In this document: positions 16,894 to 27,419 of the stretch, piece after piece
Position numbering within the stretch: the first letter of the stretch is position 1
Layout: every line of letters starts with the position of its first letter
Translations under genes and position numbers: made by a program
DNA from: an uncultured Ligilactobacillus sp.
GTDB lineage: Bacteria; Bacillota; Bacilli; Lactobacillales; Lactobacillaceae
Reading direction: 5' to 3'
Length of the DNA: 64,000 bases
Assembly (NCBI GenBank): GCA_944326135.1
Contig: CALVCU010000002.1
Location: forward strand, 1-64,000
Notes under the pieces: generated by a model
Database searches by the model: none
What the model was told of the DNA's origin: nothing
The model's input: the letters and a program-made list of their open reading frames with translations, nothing else

Positions 16894-18093
16894 ATGAGTG
16901 AATCAGAAAATAAGGATTTATTAGAAGCTTTAAATAGTGTTAAAGAAGTAAATGTTGGCGACGTCGTAAAAGGCGAAGTGCTAGCATTTGATGAAAATAA
17001 GCAAGTAATCGTTGGTATTGAAGGAACAGGTGTCGAAGGCGTTGTCCCTGGACGTGAACTTGGCGTTAAGATGGATGAAGCTGAAGATAAGATTAATGTT
17101 GGAGACATTTTAGACTTAGTTGTAATTTCTAAGATTGGTTCTGACAAAGAAGGCGGTAGCTTCTTATTATCACAACGTCGATTACAAGCTCGCAAAGTTT
17201 GGGATGAAATCGAAAAGAAATTTGAAAATGGTGAAACAATTACAGCACCTGTAACACAAATCGTTAAGGGTGGTTTAGTTGTTGATGCTGGTGTACGTGG
17301 ATTTATTCCTGCATCAATGATTTCAGATCACTATGTTGAAGATTTGAACCAATACAAGGGTAAAGAATTATCATTAAAAATTGTTGAAATTGAACCAAGC
17401 GAAAACCGTTTGATTTTATCTCACAAGGAAGCAGCTAAAGAAGAACGTGAAGCAAAACGTAAAGAAGCTATGGATAAATTATCAGCTGGCGAAGTTGTTG
17501 AAGGTAAGGTTGCTCGTTTAACAAACTTCGGTGCATTTATCGATCTTGGCGGTGTAGACGGTTTAGTTCACGTTTCAGAAATTTCATATGATCATGTAAA
17601 CAAACCATCAGATGTATTAAAAGTTGGTGAAGACGTTAAAGTTAAAGTATTAGACGTTGATGAAGAACACGGCAGAATTTCATTATCAATCAAACAAACT
17701 TTACCTCAACCATGGGATGAAGTTGGTGAAAAGATTGCTGAAGGTGATGTTCTTGAAGGTGTTGTTAAACGTTTAACAAGCTTTGGTGCATTTGTTGAAG
17801 TAATGCCTGGTGTTGAAGGTTTAGTTCACATCTCACAAATTTCACACAAGCACATTGCAACTCCAAACGATGTCTTAGAACCAGGTCAAGACGTTAAAGT
17901 TAAAGTATTAAGTGTTGATCCTGCAGCTCATCGTTTGGCATTATCAATCAAGGCTTTACAAGAAAAGCCAGTAGCTGAAAAGAAAGCTCCAAAGAAGAAC
18001 AATGATAGTGCAAAGAAAGTTGAAATTCCTGAAGAAGAAACAGGTTTCACTTTAGGTGACATTATCGGTGATGAATTAAAAGATCAAAAATAA
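16894..18093 (+). CDS. rpsA: 30S ribosomal protein S1
   Basis: 399 residues with four S1 repeats (around 15-90, 105-170, 190-260 and 275-345), the last two almost identical in pattern: EGKVARLTNFGAFIDLGGVD and EGVVKRLTSFGAFVEVMPGV. The four-domain form is typical of low-GC Gram-positives. It helps mRNA binding on the 30S subunit or acts as a general RNA-binding factor. ATG 16894 is chosen over TTG 16888 because AAGGAGG sits 9 bases upstream and the start codon is stronger. Confidence 0.96.
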   Translation: MSESENKDLLEALNSVKEVNVGDVVKGEVLAFDENKQVIVGIEGTGVEGVVPGRELGVKMDEAEDKINVGDILDLVVISKIGSDKEGGSFLLSQRRLQARKVWDEIEKKFENGETITAPVTQIVKGGLVVDAGVRGFIPASMISDHYVEDLNQYKGKELSLKIVEIEPSENRLILSHKEAAKEEREAKRKEAMDKLSAGEVVEGKVARLTNFGAFIDLGGVDGLVHVSEISYDHVNKPSDVLKVGEDVKVKVLDVDEEHGRISLSIKQTLPQPWDEVGEKIAEGDVLEGVVKRLTSFGAFVEVMPGVEGLVHISQISHKHIATPNDVLEPGQDVKVKVLSVDPAAHRLALSIKALQEKPVAEKKAPKKNNDSAKKVEIPEEETGFTLGDIIGDELKDQK

Positions 18094-18130
18094 TATAGTT
18101 TGATTTTTTGTTTCAGTTATACGAAATTAA

Positions 18131-18164
18131 AGAGGTTGCGGCATTGTCACAACCTCATTTTTTA
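18131..18164 (+). terminator. Terminator after rpsA
   Basis: GAGGTTG / CAACCTC hairpin followed by ATTTTTTAT; it lies in the rpsA-der gap. Confidence 0.8.
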
Positions 18165-18186
18165 TGTTATTAGAACGGAGGTAACT

Positions 18187-19497
18187 ATGGCGAATCCTAT
18201 TGTTGCAGTTGTTGGTCGTCCAAATGTTGGAAAATCAACAATTTTTAATCGAATTGCAGGAGAAAGAATTTCAATTGTTGAAGATACTCCTGGTGTAACA
18301 CGCGATCGTATTTACACACATTGCGAATGGCTTGGAAAGAAATTTAATATGATTGATACTGGCGGAATCGATATGGGAGATGAGCCTTTTGTAAATCAAA
18401 TTAAAGAACAAGCTGAAATTGCAATCGACGAAGCAGATGTAATTATTTTTGTTGTAAGTGGTAAAGAGGGAATTACAGACGCAGATGAAAAGGTTGCAAA
18501 AATATTATATAAAACTGATAAACCTATTTTCTTAGCAGTTAATAAAGTTGATAATCCAGAAATGAGAAATGAAATTTATGATTTCTACTCACTCGGATTA
18601 GGAGATCCAATTCCTGTTTCAGGAATTCATGGAATTGGTATTGGTGATTTATTGGATAAAGTTATAAATGCTTTTCCAGACGATGCTGATCAAGAGGATG
18701 ATACTAGTATTAAGTTTAGTTTTATTGGACGTCCAAATGTCGGAAAATCATCTTTAGTAAATGCTTTATTAGGTGAAAATCGTGTGATTGTATCTAATAT
18801 TGAAGGAACAACCCGAGATGCTATTGATACAAAGTTTGTAACTGAGGACAATACAGAATATACAATGATTGATACTGCTGGTATTCGTAAGAAAGGTAAA
18901 GTTTACGAAAGTACTGAAAAATATTCTGTATTACGTGCAATGCAGGCCATTGATCGTTCCGACGTTGTTTGTGTAGTTTTGAATGCTGAAGAAGGAATTC
19001 GTGAGCAAGATAAGCATGTTGCTGGATATGCACATGAAGCCGGACGTGGAATTATTATTGTAGTTAATAAATGGGATACTCTTAAAAAGAATAACCATAC
19101 GATGGCAGATTTTGAAAAGCTTATTCGACAAGAATTTCAATATTTGAGCTATGCGCCAATTGTTTTTGTTTCTGCTAAGACTCACCAACGGCTAAATTCA
19201 TTGCCTGGATTAATTAAGAAAGTAAATGCAAACCATGAACGTCGTGTATCATCATCTGTATTAAATGAGGTTATTTTAGATGCGATTGCTCATAATCCAA
19301 CACCTAGTGACAACGGAAAACGATTAAGAATCTATTATGCAACACAGGTATCTACAAAACCGCCAACATTTGTTGTTTTTGTTAATGATCCTGATTTAAT
19401 GCATTTTTCATATGAGCGATTCTTGGAAAATCAAATTAGAGCATCATTTGATTTTACAGGAACACCAATCCATTTAATTATTAGACGTAGAAAATAA
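18187..19497 (+). CDS. der: Ribosome assembly GTPase Der (EngA)
   Basis: 436 residues with two tandem GTPase domains: first G1 [18 protein letters not shown] with NKVD, second [18 protein letters not shown] with [10 protein letters not shown] and NKWD, and a C-terminal KH-like domain ([20 protein letters not shown]). Der is essential for 50S subunit maturation. The start is ATG 18187 with GGAGG 7 bases upstream; the frame stays open to 18100 but that part contains the rpsA terminator. Confidence 0.97.
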   Translation: MANPIVAVVGRPNVGKSTIFNRIAGERISIVEDTPGVTRDRIYTHCEWLGKKFNMIDTGGIDMGDEPFVNQIKEQAEIAIDEADVIIFVVSGKEGITDADEKVAKILYKTDKPIFLAVNKVDNPEMRNEIYDFYSLGLGDPIPVSGIHGIGIGDLLDKVINAFPDDADQEDDTSIKFSFIGRPNVGKSSLVNALLGENRVIVSNIEGTTRDAIDTKFVTEDNTEYTMIDTAGIRKKGKVYESTEKYSVLRAMQAIDRSDVVCVVLNAEEGIREQDKHVAGYAHEAGRGIIIVVNKWDTLKKNNHTMADFEKLIRQEFQYLSYAPIVFVSAKTHQRLNSLPGLIKKVNANHERRVSSSVLNEVILDAIAHNPTPSDNGKRLRIYYATQVSTKPPTFVVFVNDPDLMHFSYERFLENQIRASFDFTGTPIHLIIRRRK

Positions 19498-19683
19498 AAT
19501 TACTTAAAAAACAATTAATAAAGTCACAATTTTTTAGTTAATTTATAGTGAAAAGCCTTGTCGTATTGGGTTTTCTATGCTATCTTAATTATTGAGCAAT
19601 GATTTGTTAGTCATTGTTTGAACATTAATTTGATATTATATAACATGATTTAAAATGTTATTGGTTCGAGGAGGTGGAAACAC

Positions 19684-19959
19684 ATGGCAAACAAAGCACA
19701 ATTAATCGAAAAAGTTGCTGATAAGACAGGTTTGACAAAGAAAGATGCAACAACAGCTGTTGATGCAGTATTTTCATCAATCCAAGATTTTATGGCAGAA
19801 GGCGAAAAAGTTCAATTAATCGGTTTTGGTAACTTCGAAGTACGTGACCGTGCTGCTCGTAAAGGCCGTAACCCACAAACAGGTGCAGAAATTCAAATTC
19901 CTGCAAGCAAAGTTCCTGCATTCAAGCCAGGTAAAGCATTAAAGGATGCTGTAAAATAA
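19684..19959 (+). CDS. hup: HU-type DNA-binding protein
   Basis: 91 residues, full-length [22 protein letters not shown], then [21 protein letters not shown], the DNA-binding arm, and a terminal [12 protein letters not shown]. Abundant nucleoid protein. A strong GGAGGTGG ribosome binding site lies 7 bases before ATG, and the codon choice is visibly cleaner than its neighbours, as expected for high expression. It has its own promoter region and terminator. Confidence 0.97.
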   Translation: MANKAQLIEKVADKTGLTKKDATTAVDAVFSSIQDFMAEGEKVQLIGFGNFEVRDRAARKGRNPQTGAEIQIPASKVPAFKPGKALKDAVK

Positions 19960-19986
19960 TTCCTGTTTATGAACTTAATTAAAGTT

Positions 19987-20022
19987 AGAGGTTGTGACAT
20001 TAGTCATAACCTCTTATTTTAT
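19987..20022 (+). terminator. Terminator of hup
   Basis: AGAGGTTGTGAC / GTCATAACCTCT with a short loop and TATTTTATTT tail. Confidence 0.85.
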
Positions 20023-20058
20023 TTACAAAATAAATTTAATTAGAAAGGGGATATCAAA

Positions 20059-21321
20059 ATGACGTTTGCAGAAAAAACATTAGATTTAATTGATAAGGGG
20101 CAAATTGATGAAGCACATAAGGCTTTTATCTGCTCATTAAACAACGATAATGATGATATGATTTATAGTCTTGCTGAAGAGCTATATTCGCTAGGATTTA
20201 CAAATATGGCTAAACAAGCATATGAAAAATTACTTAATTTATATCCTGATGCAGATGAATTTCGAACATCATTAGCTGATATTGCAATTAGTGAAGGAAA
20301 TGATGATCAAGCCCTAGAATATTTATCTGCTATTAAACCAGATTCAGATGCTTATTTAGAAAGTTTATTAGTTGCTGCAGATCTATATCAAACTCAAGGA
20401 ATCTTTGATGTAAGTGAGCAAAAATTGTTAAAGGCCTATCAACTTGCTCCAGATGAACCTGTAATACAATTTGCACTTGCTGAATTGTATTACGATATAA
20501 AGAAATATCGTGAAGCAATTAATTTTTATATTAAATTAATTAAAGAAGGAATTACTGAGCTTTCTCAAGTTAATTTGGTACAAAGAATTGGAATTTCATA
20601 TGCTGAAATTGGAAAGTTTGAACAAGCTTTAGGATATTTGGAACAAATTCATCCTGAAGATATGGATGATGATACGAGATTCCAATTTGCATTTACTCAT
20701 ATGAAGTTAAAACACTACGAAAAAGCACTTAAAGAATTTGAAAAATTAAAGGAAACTTCTCCTGATTATGCTACTGTATATCCAGCTATAGCTGAAATAT
20801 ATGAACAACAAGGTAAATTAAAAGAAGCATTAATTGCCCTACAAGAAGGGATGAGCGTTGATGAATTTAATTTACAATTATACTTTAAGTCTGCACTTAT
20901 TGCAGAGAAATTAGGAGATAGTGAACTCGCTGAAAAATATTTAATTATAGCAATTCAACAAGATCCTGAAAATGCAACAATTATTTCTGAATTAAGTAGA
21001 TTATTGATTTTAGAAAAGAAGCATGAAGAAAACATACAACTATTAGATAGTTATTTGAAAGATAATCAAGTTGATCCATTATTTTACTGGTTACGCGGTA
21101 AATCATATGCTGCATTGGAAAATTATGCTAAGGCCATTGATGATTATAAGGCAGCAATGAAAGATTTGATGAGTTCTGCAGAATTTCTACGTGATGCTGC
21201 TCAATTCTTTAGAGAAGCCGGTTTACGAGATCTTGCATTAAATTGTGTCAATGAATATTTGAAGATTGAACATAATGATGTTGAAATGGCTGAATTACAA
21301 GAAGATTTACTTGATTATTAA
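20059..21321 (+). CDS. Tetratricopeptide repeat protein
   Basis: A 420-residue soluble protein built of about ten 34-residue TPR units (for example AYEKLLNLYPDADEFRTSLA, YEKALKEFEKLKETSPDYAT and YAKAIDDYKAAMKDLMSSAE). It is the conserved TPR protein found after hup in lactobacilli (YpiA-like position in Bacillus). A scaffold role is likely but the partner is unknown. AAAGGGG lies 9 bases upstream of ATG. It ends at a strong hairpin shared with the next, converging gene. Confidence 0.9.
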   Translation: MTFAEKTLDLIDKGQIDEAHKAFICSLNNDNDDMIYSLAEELYSLGFTNMAKQAYEKLLNLYPDADEFRTSLADIAISEGNDDQALEYLSAIKPDSDAYLESLLVAADLYQTQGIFDVSEQKLLKAYQLAPDEPVIQFALAELYYDIKKYREAINFYIKLIKEGITELSQVNLVQRIGISYAEIGKFEQALGYLEQIHPEDMDDDTRFQFAFTHMKLKHYEKALKEFEKLKETSPDYATVYPAIAEIYEQQGKLKEALIALQEGMSVDEFNLQLYFKSALIAEKLGDSELAEKYLIIAIQQDPENATIISELSRLLILEKKHEENIQLLDSYLKDNQVDPLFYWLRGKSYAALENYAKAIDDYKAAMKDLMSSAEFLRDAAQFFREAGLRDLALNCVNEYLKIEHNDVEMAELQEDLLDY

Positions 21322-21322
21322 G

Positions 21323-21360
21323 AAATAACCTAAACGGATTAATTTCCGTTTAGGTTATTT
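21323..21360. terminator. Bidirectional terminator
   Basis: AAATAACCTAAACGGA / TCCGTTTAGGTTATTT with loop TTAATT region. It overlaps the last codons of the minus-strand recombinase-like gene. Confidence 0.85.
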
Positions 21361-22164
21361 TGATATACTGCGATAATAATTTAATGAATCTTTTGAAATA
21401 CGTAAATTTTTACATAAATCAATGTCACTTAAATGTTGATTATTTTTAATATATGAAATAATAGCATCTTGATATAAGGTAGATGGTTTCAATGGAATAT
21501 CAATTTTTTTGCTATCCTTTTTTAGAATTTTATGTAATCCAGCTAGACTCATTGTTGGATCAGATAAATTAATTTTTTGCTTTAAATAAAGAGATTTAGA
21601 TTGCTGTAATTCTTCAAATTCAGAATGAAAGTTCTCAAATTCATGTAAAAATAGTAATTCATGATCATTCCAATTTTCATTTACAAGTACTTTATAAAAA
21701 TTCGGTTCTATAATTTCTTTTATAGAGTAAAAATGAGCAAGTAACAATAAAGTTAACCTTGTATAAAAAGATAAATCCTCATTTTGAAGATAATTAATTA
21801 ATTTATTTGTCCAATTAATATCGGATGTAGGAGCAGGATTTTTTTCTAATCCTTTAAGAGAAAGAGTAGGTATTTTATTCGATAGATTATTTTCAAATAA
21901 AAATACAAAATAGCGATTTAAGTGAGTTAATATTTTGTTGTATGTAGAATTTTTAATTTGCTTTTTAATTTGAAGCATGCCTAGATAATCTTTAATATCA
22001 AGTTCTGAGATTTCATTTATATTTATTTCTACTTTATTGGAGTTTGTTTTTAAATATAAAAAGAAACGATTAATATCTTTGGTTAGATCATTTATAGTCG
22101 AATCAGCTAAAAAGGCTTCGTTTTTTAGATATTCTTTAAAGCGTTCTTCAAAAGGAAATTCCAT
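21355..22164 (-). CDS. Tyrosine recombinase-like protein with degenerate active site
   Basis: 269 residues. The N-terminal 85 residues form a SAM-like core-binding domain of tyrosine recombinases (FKEYLKNEAFLADSTINDLTKDINRFFLYL). The C-terminal half keeps the spacing of the catalytic domain: LHKILKKDSKKIDIPLKPSTL aligns with the usual KISPHKLRH segment and the end SKDSLNYYRSISK with the TTQIYTHVSK box. However, the HxLR motif reads STLY, the second catalytic His region is altered, and no first catalytic Arg is evident; only the terminal Tyr remains. It is probably inactive as a recombinase, comparable to the XerD-like protein of streptococci. GGAGG lies upstream of ATG. Confidence 0.75.
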   Translation of the reverse strand: MEFPFEERFKEYLKNEAFLADSTINDLTKDINRFFLYLKTNSNKVEININEISELDIKDYLGMLQIKKQIKNSTYNKILTHLNRYFVFLFENNLSNKIPTLSLKGLEKNPAPTSDINWTNKLINYLQNEDLSFYTRLTLLLLAHFYSIKEIIEPNFYKVLVNENWNDHELLFLHEFENFHSEFEELQQSKSLYLKQKINLSDPTMSLAGLHKILKKDSKKIDIPLKPSTLYQDAIISYIKNNQHLSDIDLCKNLRISKDSLNYYRSISK

Positions 22165-22213
22165 TTTTACCTCCAGTAATAAAATAAAATGTTACTTTAA
22201 CGAAAATTATAAC

Positions 22214-22259
22214 AAAAAAGAATATACTATAACAAATAAAATTATAGTATATTCTTTTT
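22214..22259. terminator. Bidirectional terminator after the yitT-like gene
   Basis: AAAAAGAATATACTATAA / TTATAGTATATTCTTTTT, an 18-bp stem. On the minus strand it follows the YitT-family gene directly. Confidence 0.85.
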
Positions 22260-22260
22260 A

Positions 22261-23139
22261 TTAATTTTGAGTATTTTTAATTCGTTCGTACGTAAAACCT
22301 TCGCCAATAACTTCATTTACATCCATTATCGAAACAAATGCATGTTCATCATATTTAGCAATTATTCGTTTAACTTCAGTTATTTCACTTTGACTAACAA
22401 CAGTATATAAGGCTTTTCCTTTCTTTTTTGAAAATGCACCTTCAGCTTGCAAATAGGTCACTCCACGATCCATTTTTGAAATAATTTCGTGAGAGATTTC
22501 TTCACTGTGCTGGGTCATAACAATAATTCCACGAGCTGAGTAACCGCCATCTTGAATGAAATTTACTACTCTTGATAATACAAAAGAAGCGACAACGGTA
22601 TACATCATTCTACGTAAATCAATATAAGACAATGATAAGGTTAAAACAATTACATCTAATGTAAATAATGATTGTCCCATCGGAGTTCCATTTTTCTTTT
22701 CAAAAATACGAGCAATGATATCTGTACCACCAGTTGTACCATTAAAACGATAAACTAGTCCTAGTCCAAAACCACCAATAACTCCGGCAAGGATTGCAGC
22801 AATAAATAGGTCATGATGGACATTTAAATGGATATGTACAACTTGCCATAACCAAATCCAAAATGATAAGGCTCCAGTTCCATAAATTGTATAAATTAAG
22901 GAGCGTCTTCCTAAATAACGATAACCAATTATTAATAATGGAATGTTGATTAAAATAGTTGAGATTGCAGGATTAATTCCAGCTAAGAATTTTAAGATTA
23001 ATGTAATCCCTGCAATTCCACCTTCGGCAAGTCGATTACCAATATTTATTGTAACGAAGCCAAATGCATATAAAGCTGTTCCGACTGTAATCATAACGAA
23101 ATCAACAAATCGGATTTTGTTGTTCTTGTGAATAACCAT
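22261..23139 (-). CDS. YitT family membrane protein (DUF161/DUF2179)
   Basis: 292 residues. Five or six N-terminal membrane segments include the family hallmarks FVTINIGNRLAEGGIAGITL and YRFNGTTGGTDIIARIF; the C-terminal 80 residues are the soluble DUF2179 domain (SYSARGIIVMTQHSEEI, DRGVTYLQAEGAFSKK and VVSQSEITEVKRII). The family is common in Firmicutes with no firm function. GGAGGC stands 7-8 bases before ATG. Monocistronic and divergent from cca. Confidence 0.9.
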   Translation of the reverse strand: MVIHKNNKIRFVDFVMITVGTALYAFGFVTINIGNRLAEGGIAGITLILKFLAGINPAISTILINIPLLIIGYRYLGRRSLIYTIYGTGALSFWIWLWQVVHIHLNVHHDLFIAAILAGVIGGFGLGLVYRFNGTTGGTDIIARIFEKKNGTPMGQSLFTLDVIVLTLSLSYIDLRRMMYTVVASFVLSRVVNFIQDGGYSARGIIVMTQHSEEISHEIISKMDRGVTYLQAEGAFSKKKGKALYTVVSQSEITEVKRIIAKYDEHAFVSIMDVNEVIGEGFTYERIKNTQN

Positions 23140-23307
23140 AGAAAAGCCTCCAATTTTTTAACTTATCTTCTAGAATACCAAAAACCTTGAAAATGTACTA
23201 CTATAAAGCTTTATAAAAATGATTTTTATTCCTAAGTGATATTTGATAGTCATGTAATTATTGTTTTGGTAAAATTAATATTAGAATTAAATTGAGAGAT
23301 GATAAAG

Positions 23308-24510
23308 ATGAGAATAACGAATTTTCCTAAGGAATTTATTAAAGCAATTCCTGTATTAAAAGAGATTCAGGATGCAGGTTATGAAGCATATTTTGTTGGT
23401 GGATGTGTTCGAGATACACTTTTAGGAATTCCATTACATGATGTAGATATAGCAAGTAGTGCATATCCTGCTGAAATTAAACAAATTTTTAATAGAACAG
23501 TAGATACTGGAATTGAACATGGAACAGTCATGGTTTTAGATCATGGTGAAGGTTATGAAGTAACTACTTTCAGAACTGAGTCTACTTATCAAGATTTTAG
23601 AAGACCAGATCATGTTACATTTATTCGTTCATTAAGTGAAGATTTAAAACGAAGAGATCTAACTATTAATGCATTAGCAATGGGTGCGGATGGAACAGTT
23701 ATTGATCTTTTTAATGGATTAGAAGATCTTAAAAATCATATTATTCGAGCTGTTGGTGATCCACATGAACGTTATCATGAAGATGCATTACGAATGATGC
23801 GAAGCATTCGCTTTATGAGTCAATTAGATTTCAAATTAGAAAAAAATACAAAACAAGCAATTAAAGATAATGCTTCTTTATTAAGTAAAATTGCCGTTGA
23901 ACGAATTCGAGTAGAATTAATAAAAATGTTTCTAGGCAAAAATCCTAATGCAGGTGTTGAAACATTTATTAATACTGATTTATATAAATATTGTCCTGAT
24001 TTTCCTAACTACAAAGATGGATTAGAAAAAATAGCTGGAATTAATAAAATAAAACTTGAAAATGAAACCGAATGTTGGGTATTGCTTGGATATGAGTTTA
24101 ATTTAAATATTCAACAATTAAAGCAATTGATGAGACATTGGAAAACTTCACGTGACTTAATTAATCAAGTGGAAATTGCTTATAGTGCATTATTAAGTAA
24201 AGAAGGTCTATTAGATAGTCAGGTCTTATTTAATGCTGGATTGGATCTTGCAATTTGTGCAAATCATATTGCTAAGTTAGTTGGGAAAGAAGCATTTTCT
24301 GATCAAAAAATAAAAGATCAATATATGAAATTACCAATTAAGTCAGTTTCAGAGATTAAGGTTACAGGAACTGATTTAATTCAAAAACTAAATATGAAAC
24401 CTGGACCAATGATTGGTCAAATTCTAACAGACATTAAGAAAAAAATACTAAAAGAAACTTTAGCTAATGATGAGAATGAATTAATTAGTTATATCTCAAA
24501 GAATTATTAA
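23308..24510 (+). CDS. cca: CCA-adding tRNA nucleotidyltransferase
   Basis: 400 residues. The class II nucleotidyltransferase head contains YFVGGCVRDTLLG and the metal-binding HDVDIA, followed by EVTTFRTESTYQDFRRPD, the RRDLTINALAM motif and the RNA-binding HEDALRMMRSIRF. It adds or repairs the 3' CCA of tRNAs, needed here because neither tRNA-Ser gene encodes CCA. The start is ATG 23308 with GAGAG 9 bases upstream; ATG 23299 abuts that site. It is followed after 19 bases by the ABC-F gene. Confidence 0.95.
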   Translation: MRITNFPKEFIKAIPVLKEIQDAGYEAYFVGGCVRDTLLGIPLHDVDIASSAYPAEIKQIFNRTVDTGIEHGTVMVLDHGEGYEVTTFRTESTYQDFRRPDHVTFIRSLSEDLKRRDLTINALAMGADGTVIDLFNGLEDLKNHIIRAVGDPHERYHEDALRMMRSIRFMSQLDFKLEKNTKQAIKDNASLLSKIAVERIRVELIKMFLGKNPNAGVETFINTDLYKYCPDFPNYKDGLEKIAGINKIKLENETECWVLLGYEFNLNIQQLKQLMRHWKTSRDLINQVEIAYSALLSKEGLLDSQVLFNAGLDLAICANHIAKLVGKEAFSDQKIKDQYMKLPIKSVSEIKVTGTDLIQKLNMKPGPMIGQILTDIKKKILKETLANDENELISYISKNY

Positions 24511-24529
24511 TTATGAAAGAGAGAAATCA

Positions 24530-26422
24530 ATGCAAACTTTAAGAGTTGAACACCTTACTAAAACATATGGTGAAAAAATATTATTTAATGATGTAAATTT
24601 TATTATTAATGAGCATGATCGAATAGGGATAATTGGAACTAATGGATCAGGAAAGACGACTCTTTTAAATGCAATTTCACAAGTTGATCCAGCAGATTCT
24701 GGAGACCTTGTAAAACCAAATGATTACCGAATTGGGTATTTAAAACAAATCCCTGATCTAGATGAAAATAAAACAATAATGGATGCTGTATTTGAAGGAG
24801 CAGCACCAATATTTCAAGTTATTCGCCAATATGAAGAAACACTAGAGATGTACAGTAAGAATCCTGATAACGAACGGCTTCAAGAACGATATGATGAGGC
24901 AGAAAAAAAGATGAATCAGGAAGATGCATGGAATGCGGATAATGAAGTTAAAACAATTTTAACGCAGTTGAAAATAAAAGACACTAAGCAAAAAATATCT
25001 GAATTATCAGGTGGACAGAAAAAAAGGGTCGGTTTAGCACAAGTTTTAATTCAATCACCTGATTTATTAATTTTAGATGAACCAACAAACCATTTAGATT
25101 TTGATTCGATAGAATGGTTAGAAAAATATTTATCTAATTATCAAGGTGCATTATTAGTAGTAACACATGATCGATACTTTTTAGATCAAGTGGCAACTCA
25201 AATAATGGAACTTTCATACGGAAATTTATATAGTTATCAGGGAAATTATGAAGATTATGTTCAACAAAAGGCAGAACGACTTGAACGTGAAGCTATCCAA
25301 GAACATAAGCAGAAACAACTATATAAAAAAGAATTAGCTTGGATGCGTACAGGCGCAAAAGCTCGAACAACTAAGCAACAAGCCAGAATAAATAAATTCC
25401 ATGAATTAGAAAAAAATGTTAATCATCCGGTTCAAACAGACGGTAATATTCAAATTAATTTAACTAACCAAAGATTAGGGAAAAAAGTAATTGAATTAAA
25501 AAATGCTTCTAAAAAGATTGGAAATCATCAAATAATCAAAGATTTCAACTTATTAGTACAGGCTAATGATAGAATTGGCATTACTGGATTAAATGGAGCT
25601 GGTAAATCAAGTTTACTCAATATCTTAGCAGGCAAGATTGCATTAGATAGCGGAGAATTAATTGTTGGTGAAACGGTTAAAATTGCATATTATCAACAAC
25701 AAACTGAATATATTCCAGATGATAAAAGGGTAATTAATTATTTGAATGAAGTTGGGCAAAGTATTGTAAATAAAGATGGAGATCGTATTAGTACAACACA
25801 ACTTTTAGAACAATTTTTGTTTCCAAGATTTATGCACGGAACATTAATTAGAAAACTATCTGGTGGTGAAAAAAGACGATTATATTTATTAAAGCTATTA
25901 ATGCAACAGCCAAATGTTTTGCTATTAGATGAACCTACAAATGATTTAGATATTAGTACACTTACAATTTTAGAAAATTATTTAGATGAATTTAATGGCA
26001 CTGTAATTACAGTTTCACATGATCGATACTTTTTGGATAAAGTCGCTGATAAATTATTAATTTTTGAAGGCGAAGGCAAAATTAATAATTACTCTGGATT
26101 ATTTACCGATTATTTAAAAACTTTGGATAATCATAAAATTGAAAATAAAAAAGTGCATAAACAAAGCAATCAAAGCACTTCTGAAAAGAAAAAAAATAAA
26201 AAGAAACTAACATATGCACAAAGATTAGAAAAAGATGAGCTTGAAAAACAGATCGAAGAATTAGATAATAAAAAACAAGAGTTGCAAGATGAGATGAGCA
26301 AAACATCTGGAACAGATTATGCTAAATTGGGTGATTTACAACGTGAAATTGAAGAACTTGATGAGAAGTCAATGGAAAAAATGGAACGTTGGGAAGAACT
26401 TGATAATCTTGCTAACAATTAA
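24530..26422 (+). CDS. ABC-F family translation factor (Uup/YfmR type)
   Basis: 630 residues, no membrane segments. Two ABC ATPase domains: Walker A GTNGSGKTT with signature LSGGQKKR, and GLNGAGKSS with LSGGEKRR; each has LLILDEPTNHLD or LLLDEPTNDLD. Between them lies the P-site tRNA interaction linker (KQLYKKELAWMRTGAKARTT). A Lys/Glu-rich coiled coil occupies the last 70 residues. This layout fits Uup/YfmR-type factors that relieve stalled ribosomes, rather than a drug exporter or target-protection resistance protein, though the latter cannot be fully excluded. It lies between cca and thyA. Confidence 0.9.
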   Translation: MQTLRVEHLTKTYGEKILFNDVNFIINEHDRIGIIGTNGSGKTTLLNAISQVDPADSGDLVKPNDYRIGYLKQIPDLDENKTIMDAVFEGAAPIFQVIRQYEETLEMYSKNPDNERLQERYDEAEKKMNQEDAWNADNEVKTILTQLKIKDTKQKISELSGGQKKRVGLAQVLIQSPDLLILDEPTNHLDFDSIEWLEKYLSNYQGALLVVTHDRYFLDQVATQIMELSYGNLYSYQGNYEDYVQQKAERLEREAIQEHKQKQLYKKELAWMRTGAKARTTKQQARINKFHELEKNVNHPVQTDGNIQINLTNQRLGKKVIELKNASKKIGNHQIIKDFNLLVQANDRIGITGLNGAGKSSLLNILAGKIALDSGELIVGETVKIAYYQQQTEYIPDDKRVINYLNEVGQSIVNKDGDRISTTQLLEQFLFPRFMHGTLIRKLSGGEKRRLYLLKLLMQQPNVLLLDEPTNDLDISTLTILENYLDEFNGTVITVSHDRYFLDKVADKLLIFEGEGKINNYSGLFTDYLKTLDNHKIENKKVHKQSNQSTSEKKKNKKKLTYAQRLEKDELEKQIEELDNKKQELQDEMSKTSGTDYAKLGDLQREIEELDEKSMEKMERWEELDNLANN

Positions 26423-26438
26423 TTAGGGAGGAATTAAA

Positions 26439-27398
26439 ATGACAGAAATCGTAGAAGAACCTTATTTACAATTAATGAGAGACGTAATGGAAAATGGAAA
26501 CTTTAAGGATGATCGAACAGGAACAGGGACAAAAAGTCTCTTTGGTTATCAAATGAGATTTGATTTAAATAAAGGATTTCCTCTCTTAACAACTAAGAAA
26601 GTTGCTTTTAATAGAATTAAAAGTGAATTGCTATGGTTTTTAAGAGGCGATACAAATATTCGTTTCTTACTTGAACACAAAAACCATATTTGGGATGAAT
26701 GGGCATTTAAGAATTGGGTTCAAAGTGATGAATATAATGGACCTGATATGACAGACTTTGGTCTTCGTTCTCAAAGTGACCCAGAATTTAATAAGACATA
26801 TCGTAAAGTAAAAAAAGAATTCTGTGAAAGAATCTTATCAGATGATGAATTTGCTAAAAAGTATGGAAATTTAGGTGACGTATATGGAGCACAATGGCGT
26901 CATTGGAAAACAAGTCGTGGAACAACAATTGATCAAATTAAGAATGTAATTGAACAAATTAAAACTAATCCAGATTCACGTCGTTTAATTGTTACTGCAT
27001 GGAATCCTGAAGATGTTCCAACAAGCGCATTACCACCTTGTCATGTATTATTCCAATTTTATGTGGTGGATGGTAAGTTAAGTTGCCAACTATATCAAAG
27101 AAGTGGTGACATTTTCTTAGGTGTACCATTTAATATTGCAAGTTATGCAATGTTAACACATATGATTGCACGTGAAACAGGACTTGAAGTTGGTGAATTT
27201 GTACATACGATTGGGGATGCTCATATTTATCGTAACCATTTTGATCAAGTAAAAGAACAACTTTCAAGAGAACCTAAGAAGGCTCCAACATTATGGTTAA
27301 ATCCTGAAAAGAAACATATTGAAGACTTTGAAATGGATGATATTAAAGTCTTAGATTATGATCCAGCACCTATAATTAAAGCACCAGTTGCTGTTTAA
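26439..27398 (+). CDS. thyA: Thymidylate synthase
   Basis: 319 residues, the long lactobacillus form with the approximately 50-residue insert after WDEWAF (as in L. casei TS). Catalytic Cys in [14 protein letters not shown], substrate-binding [11 protein letters not shown] and [19 protein letters not shown]. Converts dUMP to dTMP using methylene-tetrahydrofolate, whose dihydrofolate product is recycled by the next gene. GGGAGGA lies 7-8 bases before ATG. Confidence 0.98.
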   Translation: MTEIVEEPYLQLMRDVMENGNFKDDRTGTGTKSLFGYQMRFDLNKGFPLLTTKKVAFNRIKSELLWFLRGDTNIRFLLEHKNHIWDEWAFKNWVQSDEYNGPDMTDFGLRSQSDPEFNKTYRKVKKEFCERILSDDEFAKKYGNLGDVYGAQWRHWKTSRGTTIDQIKNVIEQIKTNPDSRRLIVTAWNPEDVPTSALPPCHVLFQFYVVDGKLSCQLYQRSGDIFLGVPFNIASYAMLTHMIARETGLEVGEFVHTIGDAHIYRNHFDQVKEQLSREPKKAPTLWLNPEKKHIEDFEMDDIKVLDYDPAPIIKAPVAV

Positions 27399-27419
27399 TT
27401 TAATAGGAGGTTATCGAAA

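Noticed and set aside
24530..26422. ABC-F protein as an antibiotic resistance determinant
   Set aside because: Linker, length and location among housekeeping genes fit the Uup/YfmR branch; no resistance-type leader or mobile element is nearby.
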